64,000 nt of DNA from an alpha proteobacterium AAP38. Its GTDB lineage: Bacteria > Pseudomonadota > Alphaproteobacteria > Azospirillales > Azospirillaceae. The position numbers were made by a program, and so were the translations under genes. This document shows, piece after piece, positions 51,635 through 61,055 of the stretch (position 1 is its first letter; each line of letters starts with the position of its first letter). The stretch spans positions 1 to 64,000 of the forward strand of contig LJHR01000048.1 in the NCBI GenBank assembly GCA_001296005.1. The letters are read 5' to 3'. Below the pieces are notes generated by a model. It had not been told where the DNA came from. It saw only the letters and a list, made by a program, of their open reading frames with translations, and did not search any database.

Positions 51635-54283
51635 GTGCACAGCAAAGGCATGTCGCAGAACGTGGCGGCGAAGCTGCGGTCCGCCAAGGAGAAGCACCTG
51701 GCCGGCAAGGTCGTGGAGGCGGAGCGGGGCTATCGGGAACTGCTGCAAGGAAATCCCGGTCTGACCGAGGTCCTACATCCCTTGGGTATCGCGCTGCAGC
51801 AGCAGGGGCGTCACGCTGAGGCTGTGGAGTATATTTCCCGCTGGCTGAAGGTTGCGCCCAAGGATTACGAGGCGCTTGTCAACCTGGGCAACTCGCTGTT
51901 GAACCTGGGGCGTGGTGCAGAAGCCGGGGCCACCTACCGCCAAGCCTTGGCGCTGCGGCCCTCCGCACCCGACACGCACCTGATGAAAGCCATGGCCGAT
52001 CAGTTGAGCGGCGATATGGCCGCAGCTGAAAGAAGTGTCCGGGCCACCTTGTCCCTGGTGCCCGATTCTCCGGAAGCCTTGTTTCTGCTTGGTAATATCC
52101 TGTGCGCCACGGGCCGCCGGGATGAGGGGATGCAGGCCTATCGTGATGCCTTGCGTCATCGCCCCACCATGGTGGAACCGATGATCAATCTGGCCAGCAA
52201 CCTGCAGGGGCTTAACCAGCGGGAAGAGGCTGCGGCCCTCTATCGGGAGGCGCTTCGCCTGCGCCCCGGCACGCCCGAGGCGATGCTGAACCTCTCCACC
52301 ATGGAGTATGAGGATGGCGCCGATCCGGAACAGACATGCCGAAGCTTCATGCAGGTGCTGTCGCAGCTGCCTGATCATCCCGACACGCTGAACAACATTG
52401 CCAACCTGCTGATGAACATGAACCGGCTGGAGGAGGCGCAGACCTATATGCGCCGCCGGCTGGCTGTGCCGCCCGATGCCTCTTCAAGCCATGGTACGGC
52501 GGCGGCCCTTTTCATGCTGATGGGACAGTGGGAGGAGGGGTGGCAGCATTTCGAATGGCGATGGTTGCGCGACAACCTCCCCGTCCCCCTGCGCGATTTC
52601 GGAAAGCCTGAATGGCGGGGCGAGGATATCAGCGACAAGACCATCCTGATCCATCATGAACAGGGGCTGGGCGATAGCATCCAGTTTGTTCGCTTTGCAC
52701 TGGAGATGGTCAAGCGCGCGGCCCATGTCATTCTGGAGGTGCCGCGCAACCTGCTCGCCCTTTACCAGTGCATTCCGGGTGTCACCCTGGCCGTCTATGA
52801 CGAACCGCTGCCGCCCTTTGATGTGCAGATCGCGGTCATGAGCCTGCCCTATGTGCTCGGCGTGACGGTGGATAGCCTGCCTGCAACGGTTCCCTATCTC
52901 CATGCCGATCCCGCGCGGGTGGAGATGTGGCGCGATCGTGTGCCAAAGGATGGCTTCCGCATCGGCATCGTCTGGCAGGGCAAACCCGGAACCGGCGTCG
53001 ATAAGGGCCGTTCCTACACCCTGGATCAATTGGCGCCCATCGCCCGTGTCCCAGGCGTGACGCTTGTCAGCCTTCAGAAGGGCTATGGTCTTGATCAACT
53101 GGAACGTCTGCCCGAGGGCATGAAGGTAGAAACCCTGGGGCCCGATTTCGACGAAGGGCCGGGCGCGTTTCTGGATACCGCTGCCGTCATGCAGCATATG
53201 GATCTGATCATCTCCTCCGATACATCGGTGGCGCACTTGGCCGGCGCCTTGGGTTGTCCGGTATGGGTGCCGCTGAAATTCTCGCCCGACTGGCGCTGGA
53301 TGGTCGATCGCGGGGACAGCCCCTGGTATCCCACAAACATGCGTCTGTTCAGGCAGACAGAGCCGGGCGACTGGGCAGGCGTGTTCCAGCGTCTGGCCGC
53401 CGATGTCGCGGCGCTGAAGGATGGCGACCGGTCGAAACTGATACCGCCAGCTCCGCCACTGCGTCCGCCGGTCGTACCCTTCCCGCCGGTCGCGGCCCCG
53501 CCATTGCCGACCCCCATGCCGCCCGTCAAATTGCGGGACGCCCCTATGCCCATGGCTGGCATCGCTCCACCCGCTGCCGCCATATCCCAGCAACTGGGCC
53601 TTGGGATCACGGAAACCCTCACGCCGCTGGGCCGCATCCGGCATCTGGCCGAGGCGGCACCGACCAGCGAGGGGCTTGCCCTGCAAACGGCGCTATGTGC
53701 CGATCTGCTGGCCGAAGGCGATGTGGTTGTGGAGGCGGGTGCCGGTGCTGGGTCCTTCACCCTGGCCCTGGCGCGTGCGGTTGGGCCGCGGGGCCGGGTG
53801 CATTCCTTCGAACCGCAGCATGTTCAAAATGACTTGCTGCGCTGGAATGTGCAGGAGAACCAGCTTGCTCAGGTGCATGTACGGCAGGCCGCTGTCGGTG
53901 ACGGCAAGGGACATATCCTTGTCCGCCCTGCCAATACGGATTCTATCTCCCTGTCTGGTGCGGTCGGGGATCCCGTTCCCCTGATCACCATCGACAGCCT
54001 TGATCTGCCATCCCTGCATTTGCTGAAGGTGGATGTGGAAGGGGCGGGGATGAATGTGGTCCAGGGTGCGCAGAATACGATCATGCGATGCCGCCCCGCC
54101 CTCTACATCAAAGTCAATGTGCCGGAACAGGCCCGTGCCCTCATCAACCGGATGACGGAGCTGGGTTATCGCCTGTGGTGGCATCATGAAAGCGCGGATA
54201 CCGCCCCCAAGCACCTGCTGGCCTTACCTGGGGAAAAGAAGCCCGTGGTAATCGGGTTGCTCTCTGCGAACCGGCCCGGATGA
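51635..54283 (+). CDS. TPR - glycosyltransferase (GT9-like) - FkbM methyltransferase fusion
   Basis: About 882 residues. Six to seven tetratricopeptide repeats (about 10-270) are followed by a heptosyltransferase-like GT-B half (ILIHHEQGLGDSIQFVRF, FRIGIVWQGKPGT, DLIISSDTSVAHLAGALGCPVWVPL), a Pro-rich linker (about 600-640) and an FkbM methyltransferase (VVEAGAGAGSFTLALA, HSFEP, LKVDVEGAGMNVVQG). Likely roles are glycosylation and methylation of a surface glycan or flagellin. GTG 51635 has GGGGAA five bases upstream; ATG 51650 is an alternative. The FkbM signature DVEG is intact here, unlike in the next gene. Confidence 0.85.
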   Translation: MHSKGMSQNVAAKLRSAKEKHLAGKVVEAERGYRELLQGNPGLTEVLHPLGIALQQQGRHAEAVEYISRWLKVAPKDYEALVNLGNSLLNLGRGAEAGATYRQALALRPSAPDTHLMKAMADQLSGDMAAAERSVRATLSLVPDSPEALFLLGNILCATGRRDEGMQAYRDALRHRPTMVEPMINLASNLQGLNQREEAAALYREALRLRPGTPEAMLNLSTMEYEDGADPEQTCRSFMQVLSQLPDHPDTLNNIANLLMNMNRLEEAQTYMRRRLAVPPDASSSHGTAAALFMLMGQWEEGWQHFEWRWLRDNLPVPLRDFGKPEWRGEDISDKTILIHHEQGLGDSIQFVRFALEMVKRAAHVILEVPRNLLALYQCIPGVTLAVYDEPLPPFDVQIAVMSLPYVLGVTVDSLPATVPYLHADPARVEMWRDRVPKDGFRIGIVWQGKPGTGVDKGRSYTLDQLAPIARVPGVTLVSLQKGYGLDQLERLPEGMKVETLGPDFDEGPGAFLDTAAVMQHMDLIISSDTSVAHLAGALGCPVWVPLKFSPDWRWMVDRGDSPWYPTNMRLFRQTEPGDWAGVFQRLAADVAALKDGDRSKLIPPAPPLRPPVVPFPPVAAPPLPTPMPPVKLRDAPMPMAGIAPPAAAISQQLGLGITETLTPLGRIRHLAEAAPTSEGLALQTALCADLLAEGDVVVEAGAGAGSFTLALARAVGPRGRVHSFEPQHVQNDLLRWNVQENQLAQVHVRQAAVGDGKGHILVRPANTDSISLSGAVGDPVPLITIDSLDLPSLHLLKVDVEGAGMNVVQGAQNTIMRCRPALYIKVNVPEQARALINRMTELGYRLWWHHESADTAPKHLLALPGEKKPVVIGLLSANRPG

Positions 54284-54365
54284 CAGGGCTTTTCTAGAGC
54301 TGCTTCCGGTCAATCGGAAATATGCGTCGGTAATCAAGGCAGGCGGTACAGGGGAGCCGTGGAGA

Positions 54366-56927
54366 ATGGTTGATAGTCAGCAGCAAGCCCTGGCGGAACT
54401 GAACGCGACGAAGGCCGTGCATCTGGCGGGCAAGCTGGAGGAAGCTATCCGTCGGTATCAGGCCTTGCTGAAAGCCCATCCGACCTTTGCCGACGTGCTG
54501 CATCCGCTTGGCATCGCTTTTCAGCAACTGGGTCAGCACGCCGCGGCGGCGGAGGCGATTGGCCATTGGGTGACTTTGGTTCCCCAGGATTATGATGCGC
54601 TGATCAACCTCTCCAACTCGCTATTGGCATTGGGCCGCTTCGCCGATGCCGTGCAGGCCAGCCAGAGGGCAGCCGCGCTGCGGCCCGATGCTGGCGGGGC
54701 ACATGCAATTCTGGCCCAGGCGCTGCATGCGTCACGCGACCTTGCCGGCGCCCGGGCCAGTTATGAGCGCGCCCTGGCATTGGAACCTAATTCTGCGGAA
54801 TGCCTGTTCAATTTCGCCAATCTTCTGGTCGATGGAGGGCTGGTGGAAGAAGCGGTGCAGCGCTACCGCGACGCCCTTAAGGTTCGCGCCGATCTTCCGG
54901 AAGTGTATGTCAATCTTGCCAACAATCTTGTCCGCCTGGGCAAAGCCGACGAAGCTATCGGGTATTACCATATCGCGCTGCGCCTGCGTCCCGGTATGCC
55001 GGAGGCGCTGGTCAACCTTGGCAACGCGCTGTTCATCCATACCGGTGATCTGGATGGTGCCCGCCGCTGTTTCGAAGCGGTGATCGCGCAGGCTCCCACC
55101 TATCGCGATGCGTTGAACAACCTGACCAGCCTTGCCATGGAGGCCGGGGATATGGTCACGGCGGTGCGCCACGCACGACGCATGCTTGAGGTGCATCCCC
55201 ACGATCAGTTGCTGCACACGACGGCAGCCGGGCTGTTCATGTCCCTGGGACAGTGGGAAGAAGGCTGGCAGCATTTCGAATGGCGCTGGCTGCGGCCTAA
55301 CCTGCCCGTTCCCCTGCGTGATTTTGGCCGTCCGGAATGGCAGGGCGAGGACATCAGCGGCAAAACCATCCTGATCCATCATGAGCAGGGGTTGGGCGAC
55401 AGTATCCAGTTTGTCCGCTTTGTGCAGCAGGTGGTGGCACGGGCCGCCCATGTCATCCTGGAGGTGCCGTCCAACCTTCTGGCCCTTTATCGCCTTGCCA
55501 TGAGAGGGGTAACTCTGGCGACCTTCGGTGAACCGTTGCCGCCCTTCGATGTGCATGTCCCGATCATGAGCTTGGCGCGCGTGCTGGGCGTGACGGTGAA
55601 TCGTGTGCCGGCAGCCATCCCCTATCTGAAGGTGGACCCGGATCGGGTTGATGCCTGGCGTGATCGCCTGCCCAAGGGTGGTTTTCGCATCGGTGTCGTG
55701 TGGCAGGGCAAGCCAGGAACCGGTGTTGATCGTGGCCGTTCCTTTGGCCTGGAACATCTGGCCCCGGTCGCCCGTGTGCCGGGTGTCACGCTGATCAGCC
55801 TGCAGAAGGGCTTTGGCCTGGATCAGCTTGACCGGTTGCCCGATGGGATGAAGGTTCAAACGCTGGGGCCTGATTTCGATGAAGGCCCGGATGCGTTCAT
55901 GGACACGACTGCGGTCATGCAGCATCTGGACCTTATCATTTCGTCCGACACATCGGTGGCCCATCTGGCCGGTGCGCTTGGCTGCCCTGTCTGGGTTCCG
56001 TTGAAATTTGCACCAGATTGGCGATGGATGCGCAACCGGGAAGACAGTCCCTGGTATCCGCGAACCATGCGGCTGTTCCGGCAGTCGACGGCTGGTGACT
56101 GGGCCAGCGTCTTCCAGCGTCTGGCCAGCGAAGTAGCCTTGCTGAAGGATGGCGATGCGTCCCGGTTGAGCCCTGCTTCCCCACCGCCGCGCCCACCCTT
56201 CTTGCCTTTCCCGCCCGTGCCGACCCCGCCGTTACCGGCACAACGCCCACCGATCCTGTCGCAGCAGGTGGTGGCCATCGGCAATCAGGATGCCCTAGAA
56301 GCCGCAACGCGCCTTGGTGTTTTCCGCTATCCATCGTCCGACAGGATTCTGGGGCGTTGCCTGGAAGCCGATGGCGAATGGCTGGAAGGTGAGGTGGAAG
56401 CCTGCGCCCGCACCCTGGAACCCGGCGAGACCGTGGTGGAGGTCGGGGCCGGTATCGGCCTGCATGCCTTGGCCCTGTCAAAACAATTCAAGGTCCACGC
56501 GTTCGAGCCGGAGACGCATCTGCGGGAACTGATGCAGTGGAACATGGCCCATGTTCATCATGGTAGCGTGACGCCGCTGCAGGGGGATGGCACCGGCATC
56601 GATGCGCTGGGGCTGGACAGCCTGCATCTGATCAAGGTGAGTGTTGATGTACTGGTCCTGCGCGTGTTGAAAGGGGCAAGGAGCAGCATTCTGCAGCATC
56701 GCCCGTGTCTTTATCTGCGCTGCGATGCTGGTAAACCCGATCAGGCCACGCTCGATCTGCTGCGGGAAATGAATTACCGCGTGTGGCAGCATACCGTGCC
56801 GTTGCACGATGTGCCCAACTTCAAGGAGAATAGCACTGATCCCTTCCCCGGTGTCAGTGTTTGCAACCTGATCTGTGTACCCGCCGGACGGCAGGCCGTG
56901 GTGCATATGCTGCCGCGTTTGCTGTGA
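54366..56927 (+). CDS. paralogous TPR - glycosyltransferase - FkbM-like fusion
   Basis: At 853 residues it has the same layout as the preceding gene, and the GT-B half is almost collinear with it (ILIHHEQGLGDSIQFVRF, GIVWQ-like GVVWQGKPGTGVD, SSDTSVAHLAGALGCPVWVPLKF). Tandem duplication is the simplest explanation. Its C-terminal domain keeps the SAM-binding strand VVEVGAGIGLHALAL and AFEPE but the DVEG element has become KVSVDVLVL, so methyl transfer may be lost. ATG 54366 follows GGAG. The 82-base gap before it contains a degraded palindrome. Confidence 0.85.
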   Translation: MVDSQQQALAELNATKAVHLAGKLEEAIRRYQALLKAHPTFADVLHPLGIAFQQLGQHAAAAEAIGHWVTLVPQDYDALINLSNSLLALGRFADAVQASQRAAALRPDAGGAHAILAQALHASRDLAGARASYERALALEPNSAECLFNFANLLVDGGLVEEAVQRYRDALKVRADLPEVYVNLANNLVRLGKADEAIGYYHIALRLRPGMPEALVNLGNALFIHTGDLDGARRCFEAVIAQAPTYRDALNNLTSLAMEAGDMVTAVRHARRMLEVHPHDQLLHTTAAGLFMSLGQWEEGWQHFEWRWLRPNLPVPLRDFGRPEWQGEDISGKTILIHHEQGLGDSIQFVRFVQQVVARAAHVILEVPSNLLALYRLAMRGVTLATFGEPLPPFDVHVPIMSLARVLGVTVNRVPAAIPYLKVDPDRVDAWRDRLPKGGFRIGVVWQGKPGTGVDRGRSFGLEHLAPVARVPGVTLISLQKGFGLDQLDRLPDGMKVQTLGPDFDEGPDAFMDTTAVMQHLDLIISSDTSVAHLAGALGCPVWVPLKFAPDWRWMRNREDSPWYPRTMRLFRQSTAGDWASVFQRLASEVALLKDGDASRLSPASPPPRPPFLPFPPVPTPPLPAQRPPILSQQVVAIGNQDALEAATRLGVFRYPSSDRILGRCLEADGEWLEGEVEACARTLEPGETVVEVGAGIGLHALALSKQFKVHAFEPETHLRELMQWNMAHVHHGSVTPLQGDGTGIDALGLDSLHLIKVSVDVLVLRVLKGARSSILQHRPCLYLRCDAGKPDQATLDLLREMNYRVWQHTVPLHDVPNFKENSTDPFPGVSVCNLICVPAGRQAVVHMLPRLL

Positions 56928-57065
56928 CGGGCGCAAGCGCAAGGCCGAAGGCCTATTCGACCGGATAGATGCGGCGGTGTCGTCGCGGATGCTATCAATA
57001 CCCCGGTATGTGGGACATTTATCCTTGTGATGAATGTTCCATCGGGACAGTCGGGATATTGCACC

Positions 57066-59090
57066 ATGCGCATCGGCATCAGCCAGAAGATCATGTTTTC
57101 CAACCTGCTGGTATTGCTGTTGCTGGCTGCGGCGACGGTGCTGATGCTGCTGGGTGCCGGGCGGCAGCAGAAGCAGATTGCGGAGGCGAACCGGGCCGCC
57201 GACATGGCGGCGGTGCAGTCGCTGGACCTCGTCTCTTCGGCGCGCCTGCTGTCGATCAATCTGGTGCAGATCCAGCAATGGCTTACCGATGTTTCGGCCA
57301 CGCGCGGTCTGGACGGTTTGGATGACGGGTTTGCGGAAGCCGAAAAGGCCCGCGACCATGCGCGCGAAAACCTGCGCAAGTCCCGCGAACTGGCCAAGAC
57401 CATGGGTCAATCCAAGCTGGTGGCAGAGCTGGACAAGGTCGGTGCCGCGCTGGACCCGTTCTATGATCTGGGCCTGAAGATGGCCCACGCCTATGTGAAG
57501 GACGGTCCCGCCCAGGGCAACAAGCTGATGGGTGAGCTGGATTCCAAGACCGAGGCCCTGACCGACGCCCTGGAAGCGGTGGTGAAGGAAGTGGATGTCA
57601 TCGCCGGACAGGCTACCGACAGCATGCACCATGAATTGGGCAGCGCTGTCGACATTGCCGATGATCTGGCCGATCTGTCCTTGATACTGCTGGTGGTTGG
57701 CGTGGCGGTGTCGGCGCTGGTGATGTTCGTCCTGAACCGTCATGTCGTGCGGCCCTTGATTACGCTGACCGATGTTCTGGCCGCCATTGGCGACGGCAAT
57801 CTGTCGGTCAAGGTGCCTGCCGCCGGTGACCGTAAGGATGAGATCGCGGACATGTCCCGCGCACTGGCCATCCTGCATGAACGCACGGCGGATAATGTGC
57901 GCCTGCGTGAAGCCCAGGCGGAGGCAGAGGCCAAGGCGCGGGAGGAACGCGTGGCCGCCCTGACCGGCATGGCCGAAACGGTTGAAAGCGAAAGCCGCGT
58001 GTCGGTGGACAATGTCGCCGCTGAAGCCGCCATCATGGACAAGACCGCCGCCGGCATGGAGCAGTCTGCGGCCCAGGTCAGCGACAATGCCCAGAACGTG
58101 GCTGCCGCCGCCGAACAGGCGCTGGCCAATGCCGAGGCAGTTGCCAGCGCCACTGAAGAACTGACTGCCTCCATCCAGGAGATCAGCGCCCAGGTCGCCC
58201 ATGCCATGACCGTCAGCCGCAAGGCCGTGGAAGGGGGCGAGCGCACCCGCGAGACCATCGAAAGCCTGCGCGAGGTGGTGGGTCAGATCGGGGAGGTCGC
58301 CAACCTGATCGGCGATATTGCCGGGCAGACCAACCTTCTGGCGCTGAACGCCACCATCGAGGCAGCGCGCGCTGGCGAGGCCGGCAAGGGCTTTGCCGTT
58401 GTGGCGTCGGAGGTGAAGAACCTAGCGACCCAGACCAGCCGGTCGACCGAGGACATTACCCGTAAGATCAGCGAGATCCAGTCGGCCACCGCCGCCGCCG
58501 TGGACGCTGTCGCTTCGATCAGCGGGGCCATCAACGACATGGACCATATCTCTTCCACCATCGCCGCCGCGATGGAGGAACAGTCGGCGGCGACCAAGGA
58601 GATTGCCCGCAACGTGTCGGAGACGGCCAACGCCAACCGCGAGGTGTCCCGCCGCATCGCCCTGGTGTCGGAGGAGGCCCACGGTACCGGGCAGAAGGCC
58701 CAGCTGCTGCGCGAGGTATCGACCCATGTCACCGATGGCGTGAACGCCCTGCGCCAGACCCTGGTCCGCGTCGTCCGCACCGCCATTTCCGATGTCGACC
58801 GCCGTGGGAGCCGCCGGTATCAGGTGGGGCAGACGGTCAGTGTGCAGATCGGGGGCCGGTCCCTGGAGGCCAGCCTGGACAATATTTCCAGCGGTGGTGC
58901 CCTGCTGTCCCTGGATGGCGTCAGTGTGGGGCAGAAGGGGCAACTGACCTGGCGCCAGTTGCCGACCCCCATCAGCTTTACCATCGTGGCCAGCGAACTG
59001 GGTACCTGTTCCCTCCGCTTCGACCATGACAATGAAGGCCAGCAGGCCCTGGCGAACCGCCTGGACGGTCTGCGCCTGCAGGCGGCGTAA
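57066..59090 (+). CDS. methyl-accepting chemotaxis protein with C-terminal PilZ domain
   Basis: The 674-residue receptor has a first transmembrane helix (about 10-35), a periplasmic four-helix bundle (about 40-195), a second membrane helix ([20 protein letters not shown]), HAMP, and a long coiled signalling domain with the tip [30 protein letters not shown]. After it, residues about 578-670 form a PilZ domain: RRGSRR (RxxxR-type) and NISSGG. This is the layout of the c-di-GMP-responsive receptor Tlp1 of Azospirillum. c-di-GMP should therefore tune taxis output. ATG 57066 is preferred; ATG 57027 is possible. Confidence 0.92.
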   Translation: MRIGISQKIMFSNLLVLLLLAAATVLMLLGAGRQQKQIAEANRAADMAAVQSLDLVSSARLLSINLVQIQQWLTDVSATRGLDGLDDGFAEAEKARDHARENLRKSRELAKTMGQSKLVAELDKVGAALDPFYDLGLKMAHAYVKDGPAQGNKLMGELDSKTEALTDALEAVVKEVDVIAGQATDSMHHELGSAVDIADDLADLSLILLVVGVAVSALVMFVLNRHVVRPLITLTDVLAAIGDGNLSVKVPAAGDRKDEIADMSRALAILHERTADNVRLREAQAEAEAKAREERVAALTGMAETVESESRVSVDNVAAEAAIMDKTAAGMEQSAAQVSDNAQNVAAAAEQALANAEAVASATEELTASIQEISAQVAHAMTVSRKAVEGGERTRETIESLREVVGQIGEVANLIGDIAGQTNLLALNATIEAARAGEAGKGFAVVASEVKNLATQTSRSTEDITRKISEIQSATAAAVDAVASISGAINDMDHISSTIAAAMEEQSAATKEIARNVSETANANREVSRRIALVSEEAHGTGQKAQLLREVSTHVTDGVNALRQTLVRVVRTAISDVDRRGSRRYQVGQTVSVQIGGRSLEASLDNISSGGALLSLDGVSVGQKGQLTWRQLPTPISFTIVASELGTCSLRFDHDNEGQQALANRLDGLRLQAA

Positions 59091-59110
59091 GCGTCGAGTT
59101 CACAAAAGAA

Positions 59111-59144
59111 AAGCCCGGCGACCGTGAGGCCGCCGGGCTTTTTT
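59111..59144. terminator. bidirectional rho-independent terminator
   Basis: A perfect 10-bp stem AAGCCCGGCG (59111-59120) and CGCCGGGCTT (59131-59140) continues into TTTT on the plus side and, read on the minus strand, into a TTTTCTTTTG run. It sits between the convergent chemoreceptor and pyruvate kinase genes and serves both. Confidence 0.93.
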
Positions 59145-59158
59145 CATGTCCCGCACGA

Positions 59159-60571
59159 TCAGATCTTGGCGATGCGCAGGTTGTTGGTGCTGCCAGACTG
59201 GCCGAAGGGGATGCCGGCGACGATGACGATCCGATCACCCGGACGGGCGAATTCTTCCTTCACGGCCAGGGTACGGGCGCGATCCACCATCTCTTCATAG
59301 GTGCCGACATCACCGGAATAGATGGCGTGCGCCCCCCAGACCAGCGCCAGACGGCGGGCCACACCCTCATGCGGGGTGGTGGCCAGCACCGGCACGTCGG
59401 GCCGCTTGCGGGCGATACGGGCGACGGTATTGCCGCTGGACGTATAGGCGAAGATGGCGGCGGCATCGATGGTGCCGGCCAGATCGGCGGCCACACCGGC
59501 GACGGCATGCGACGGGGTGTGGTCCACCTCCGGCTCCAGCGCCGTGATGATGGGTCGGTATGTCGGGTGATGCTCCGTGCTGGTGATGATGCGGCTCATC
59601 ATCGACACGGCTTCCACCGGGTACTGGCCCGAGGCACTTTCAGCGGACAGCATGACGGCATCGGCACCATCATAGACGGCGGTGGCAACGTCGGACGCCT
59701 CGGCGCGGGTCGGGGTCGGGCTGGCCACCATGCTGTCCAGCATCTGGGTGGCCACGATCACCGGCTTGGCGGCCAGACGCGCGGCGCGGACCAGTTCCTT
59801 CTGGCGGCCGGGCACATCCTCATGCGGGATTTCCACGCCCAGGTCGCCGCGTGCCACCATGATGGCGTCGGACAGGCGGATGATATCCTCGATCTTCTCA
59901 AGCGCCTGCGGCTTTTCGATCTTGGAGACCAGACCAGCCTTGTCACCGATCAGGGCCTTGGCCTCGATCACATCGGACGGGCGCTGCACGAAGGACAGGG
60001 CGATCCAGTCCATGCCCAGCGACAGGCCAAAGGCCAGATCGGCGCGGTCCTTCTCCGTCAGGGGTGACAGGTCGAGCGCCGTGCCGGGCAGGTTCACGCC
60101 CTTGCGGTTGGAGATGACGCCGCCGACAATCACCTCTGCCGTGATCTTGTCATCGCTGACGCCGCGCACCCGCACCCGCACGCGGCCATCATCGATCAGC
60201 AGGTCCTGGCCCGGCATGATGGCCTTGAAAATCTCCGGATGGGGCAGGGGGATATTGTCCTTGCCGCCGGGCTCCTTGCCCAGCACGAAGGTCACCTTCT
60301 CCCCGTTCACCAGATCTTCCTTGCCGGCGGTCAGGGTGCCGATGCGGATCTTCGGCCCCTGCAAATCCTGCAGGATACCGATGGGACGGCCCACTTCCTT
60401 TTCCAGGGCGCGGATGGCGGCGTGGACCTTGGCATGGTCCTCATGGGTGCCGTGGCTGAAATTCAGGCGGAACACGTCGGCACCGGCCAGGAACAGCTCC
60501 TTCAGCTTCTCCGGCGTATTGCTGGCCGGGCCGACGGTGGCGACGATCTTGGCGTGGCGGTGGCGGCGCAT
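59159..60571 (-). CDS. pyk: pyruvate kinase
   Basis: The 470-residue enzyme converts phosphoenolpyruvate and ADP to pyruvate and ATP. Landmarks are KIVATVGPAS at the N-terminus, FRLNFSHG, LQDLQGPKIR, the substrate-binding MVARGDLGVEIP and TQMLDSM, and the C-terminal allosteric domain. The ATG at 60571 is preceded by AAGGATCG and starts at the conserved RHAKIV segment; an upstream start adds a non-conserved leader. It is a single-gene unit as far as can be seen. Confidence 0.97.
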   Translation of the reverse strand: MRRHRHAKIVATVGPASNTPEKLKELFLAGADVFRLNFSHGTHEDHAKVHAAIRALEKEVGRPIGILQDLQGPKIRIGTLTAGKEDLVNGEKVTFVLGKEPGGKDNIPLPHPEIFKAIMPGQDLLIDDGRVRVRVRGVSDDKITAEVIVGGVISNRKGVNLPGTALDLSPLTEKDRADLAFGLSLGMDWIALSFVQRPSDVIEAKALIGDKAGLVSKIEKPQALEKIEDIIRLSDAIMVARGDLGVEIPHEDVPGRQKELVRAARLAAKPVIVATQMLDSMVASPTPTRAEASDVATAVYDGADAVMLSAESASGQYPVEAVSMMSRIITSTEHHPTYRPIITALEPEVDHTPSHAVAGVAADLAGTIDAAAIFAYTSSGNTVARIARKRPDVPVLATTPHEGVARRLALVWGAHAIYSGDVGTYEEMVDRARTLAVKEEFARPGDRIVIVAGIPFGQSGSTNNLRIAKI

Positions 60572-60880
60572 GGGCGATCCTTGATGCTCTGGTGGTGCGA
60601 TAATCTTATCGGGGCGTGCGCGCCCCATCGTTCACATGCCTTATAGCATGGTTCGCAGGGGATTTGATCCCCCCAGTTACAAGAATTCGATGTCAGTTTG
60701 GTAATTCAGTTACCAGAACAAGGGTTCCCGCGCGGTCGTGCAACAGGATGCAACAGAAAATGAAGGGGTGTTGCACGGGGACCGGCTGGGCCGCCTGTCA
60801 TTGGGACAGAGTCCGTACGCTGTCTGGCGCAGTGTAGCATCGTGCGGTGGGGAAGTCAGCGGTTGGATGGGAGGATGGTT

Positions 60881-61034
60881 CCCTCACCCTCCCATTGACT
60901 GGCGTCAATGGGCCCCTCCCTCTCCCACCTTCGTGGGCGAGGGGAGGAACCTTGGCGTTGGGCTGTTTTCGCCCCTCGCCCGCTTGGCGGGAGAGGGAGG
61001 GGCCCGAACGCGCAAGCGTTTGGGAGGGTGAGGG
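60881..61034. repeat. nested palindromic intergenic element
   Basis: Within the 484-base gap between pyk and the helicase gene, 14-bp outer arms (60881-60894 and 61021-61034) are exact inverted repeats, and so are 17-bp inner arms (60910-60926 and 60989-61005). Smaller hairpins lie at the junctions (TTGAC-TGGC-GTCAA at 60894-60907; ACGCGCAAGCGT at 61008). A branched cruciform or RNA fold is possible. The rest of the gap, 60572-60880, shows no gene. Confidence 0.75.
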
Positions 61035-61055
61035 GACACCCTCCCCCAAGCAATC

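Noticed and set aside
60738-61031. Open frames across the nested palindrome
   Set aside because: The translation is only a readout of the repeat on several frames; no coding features.
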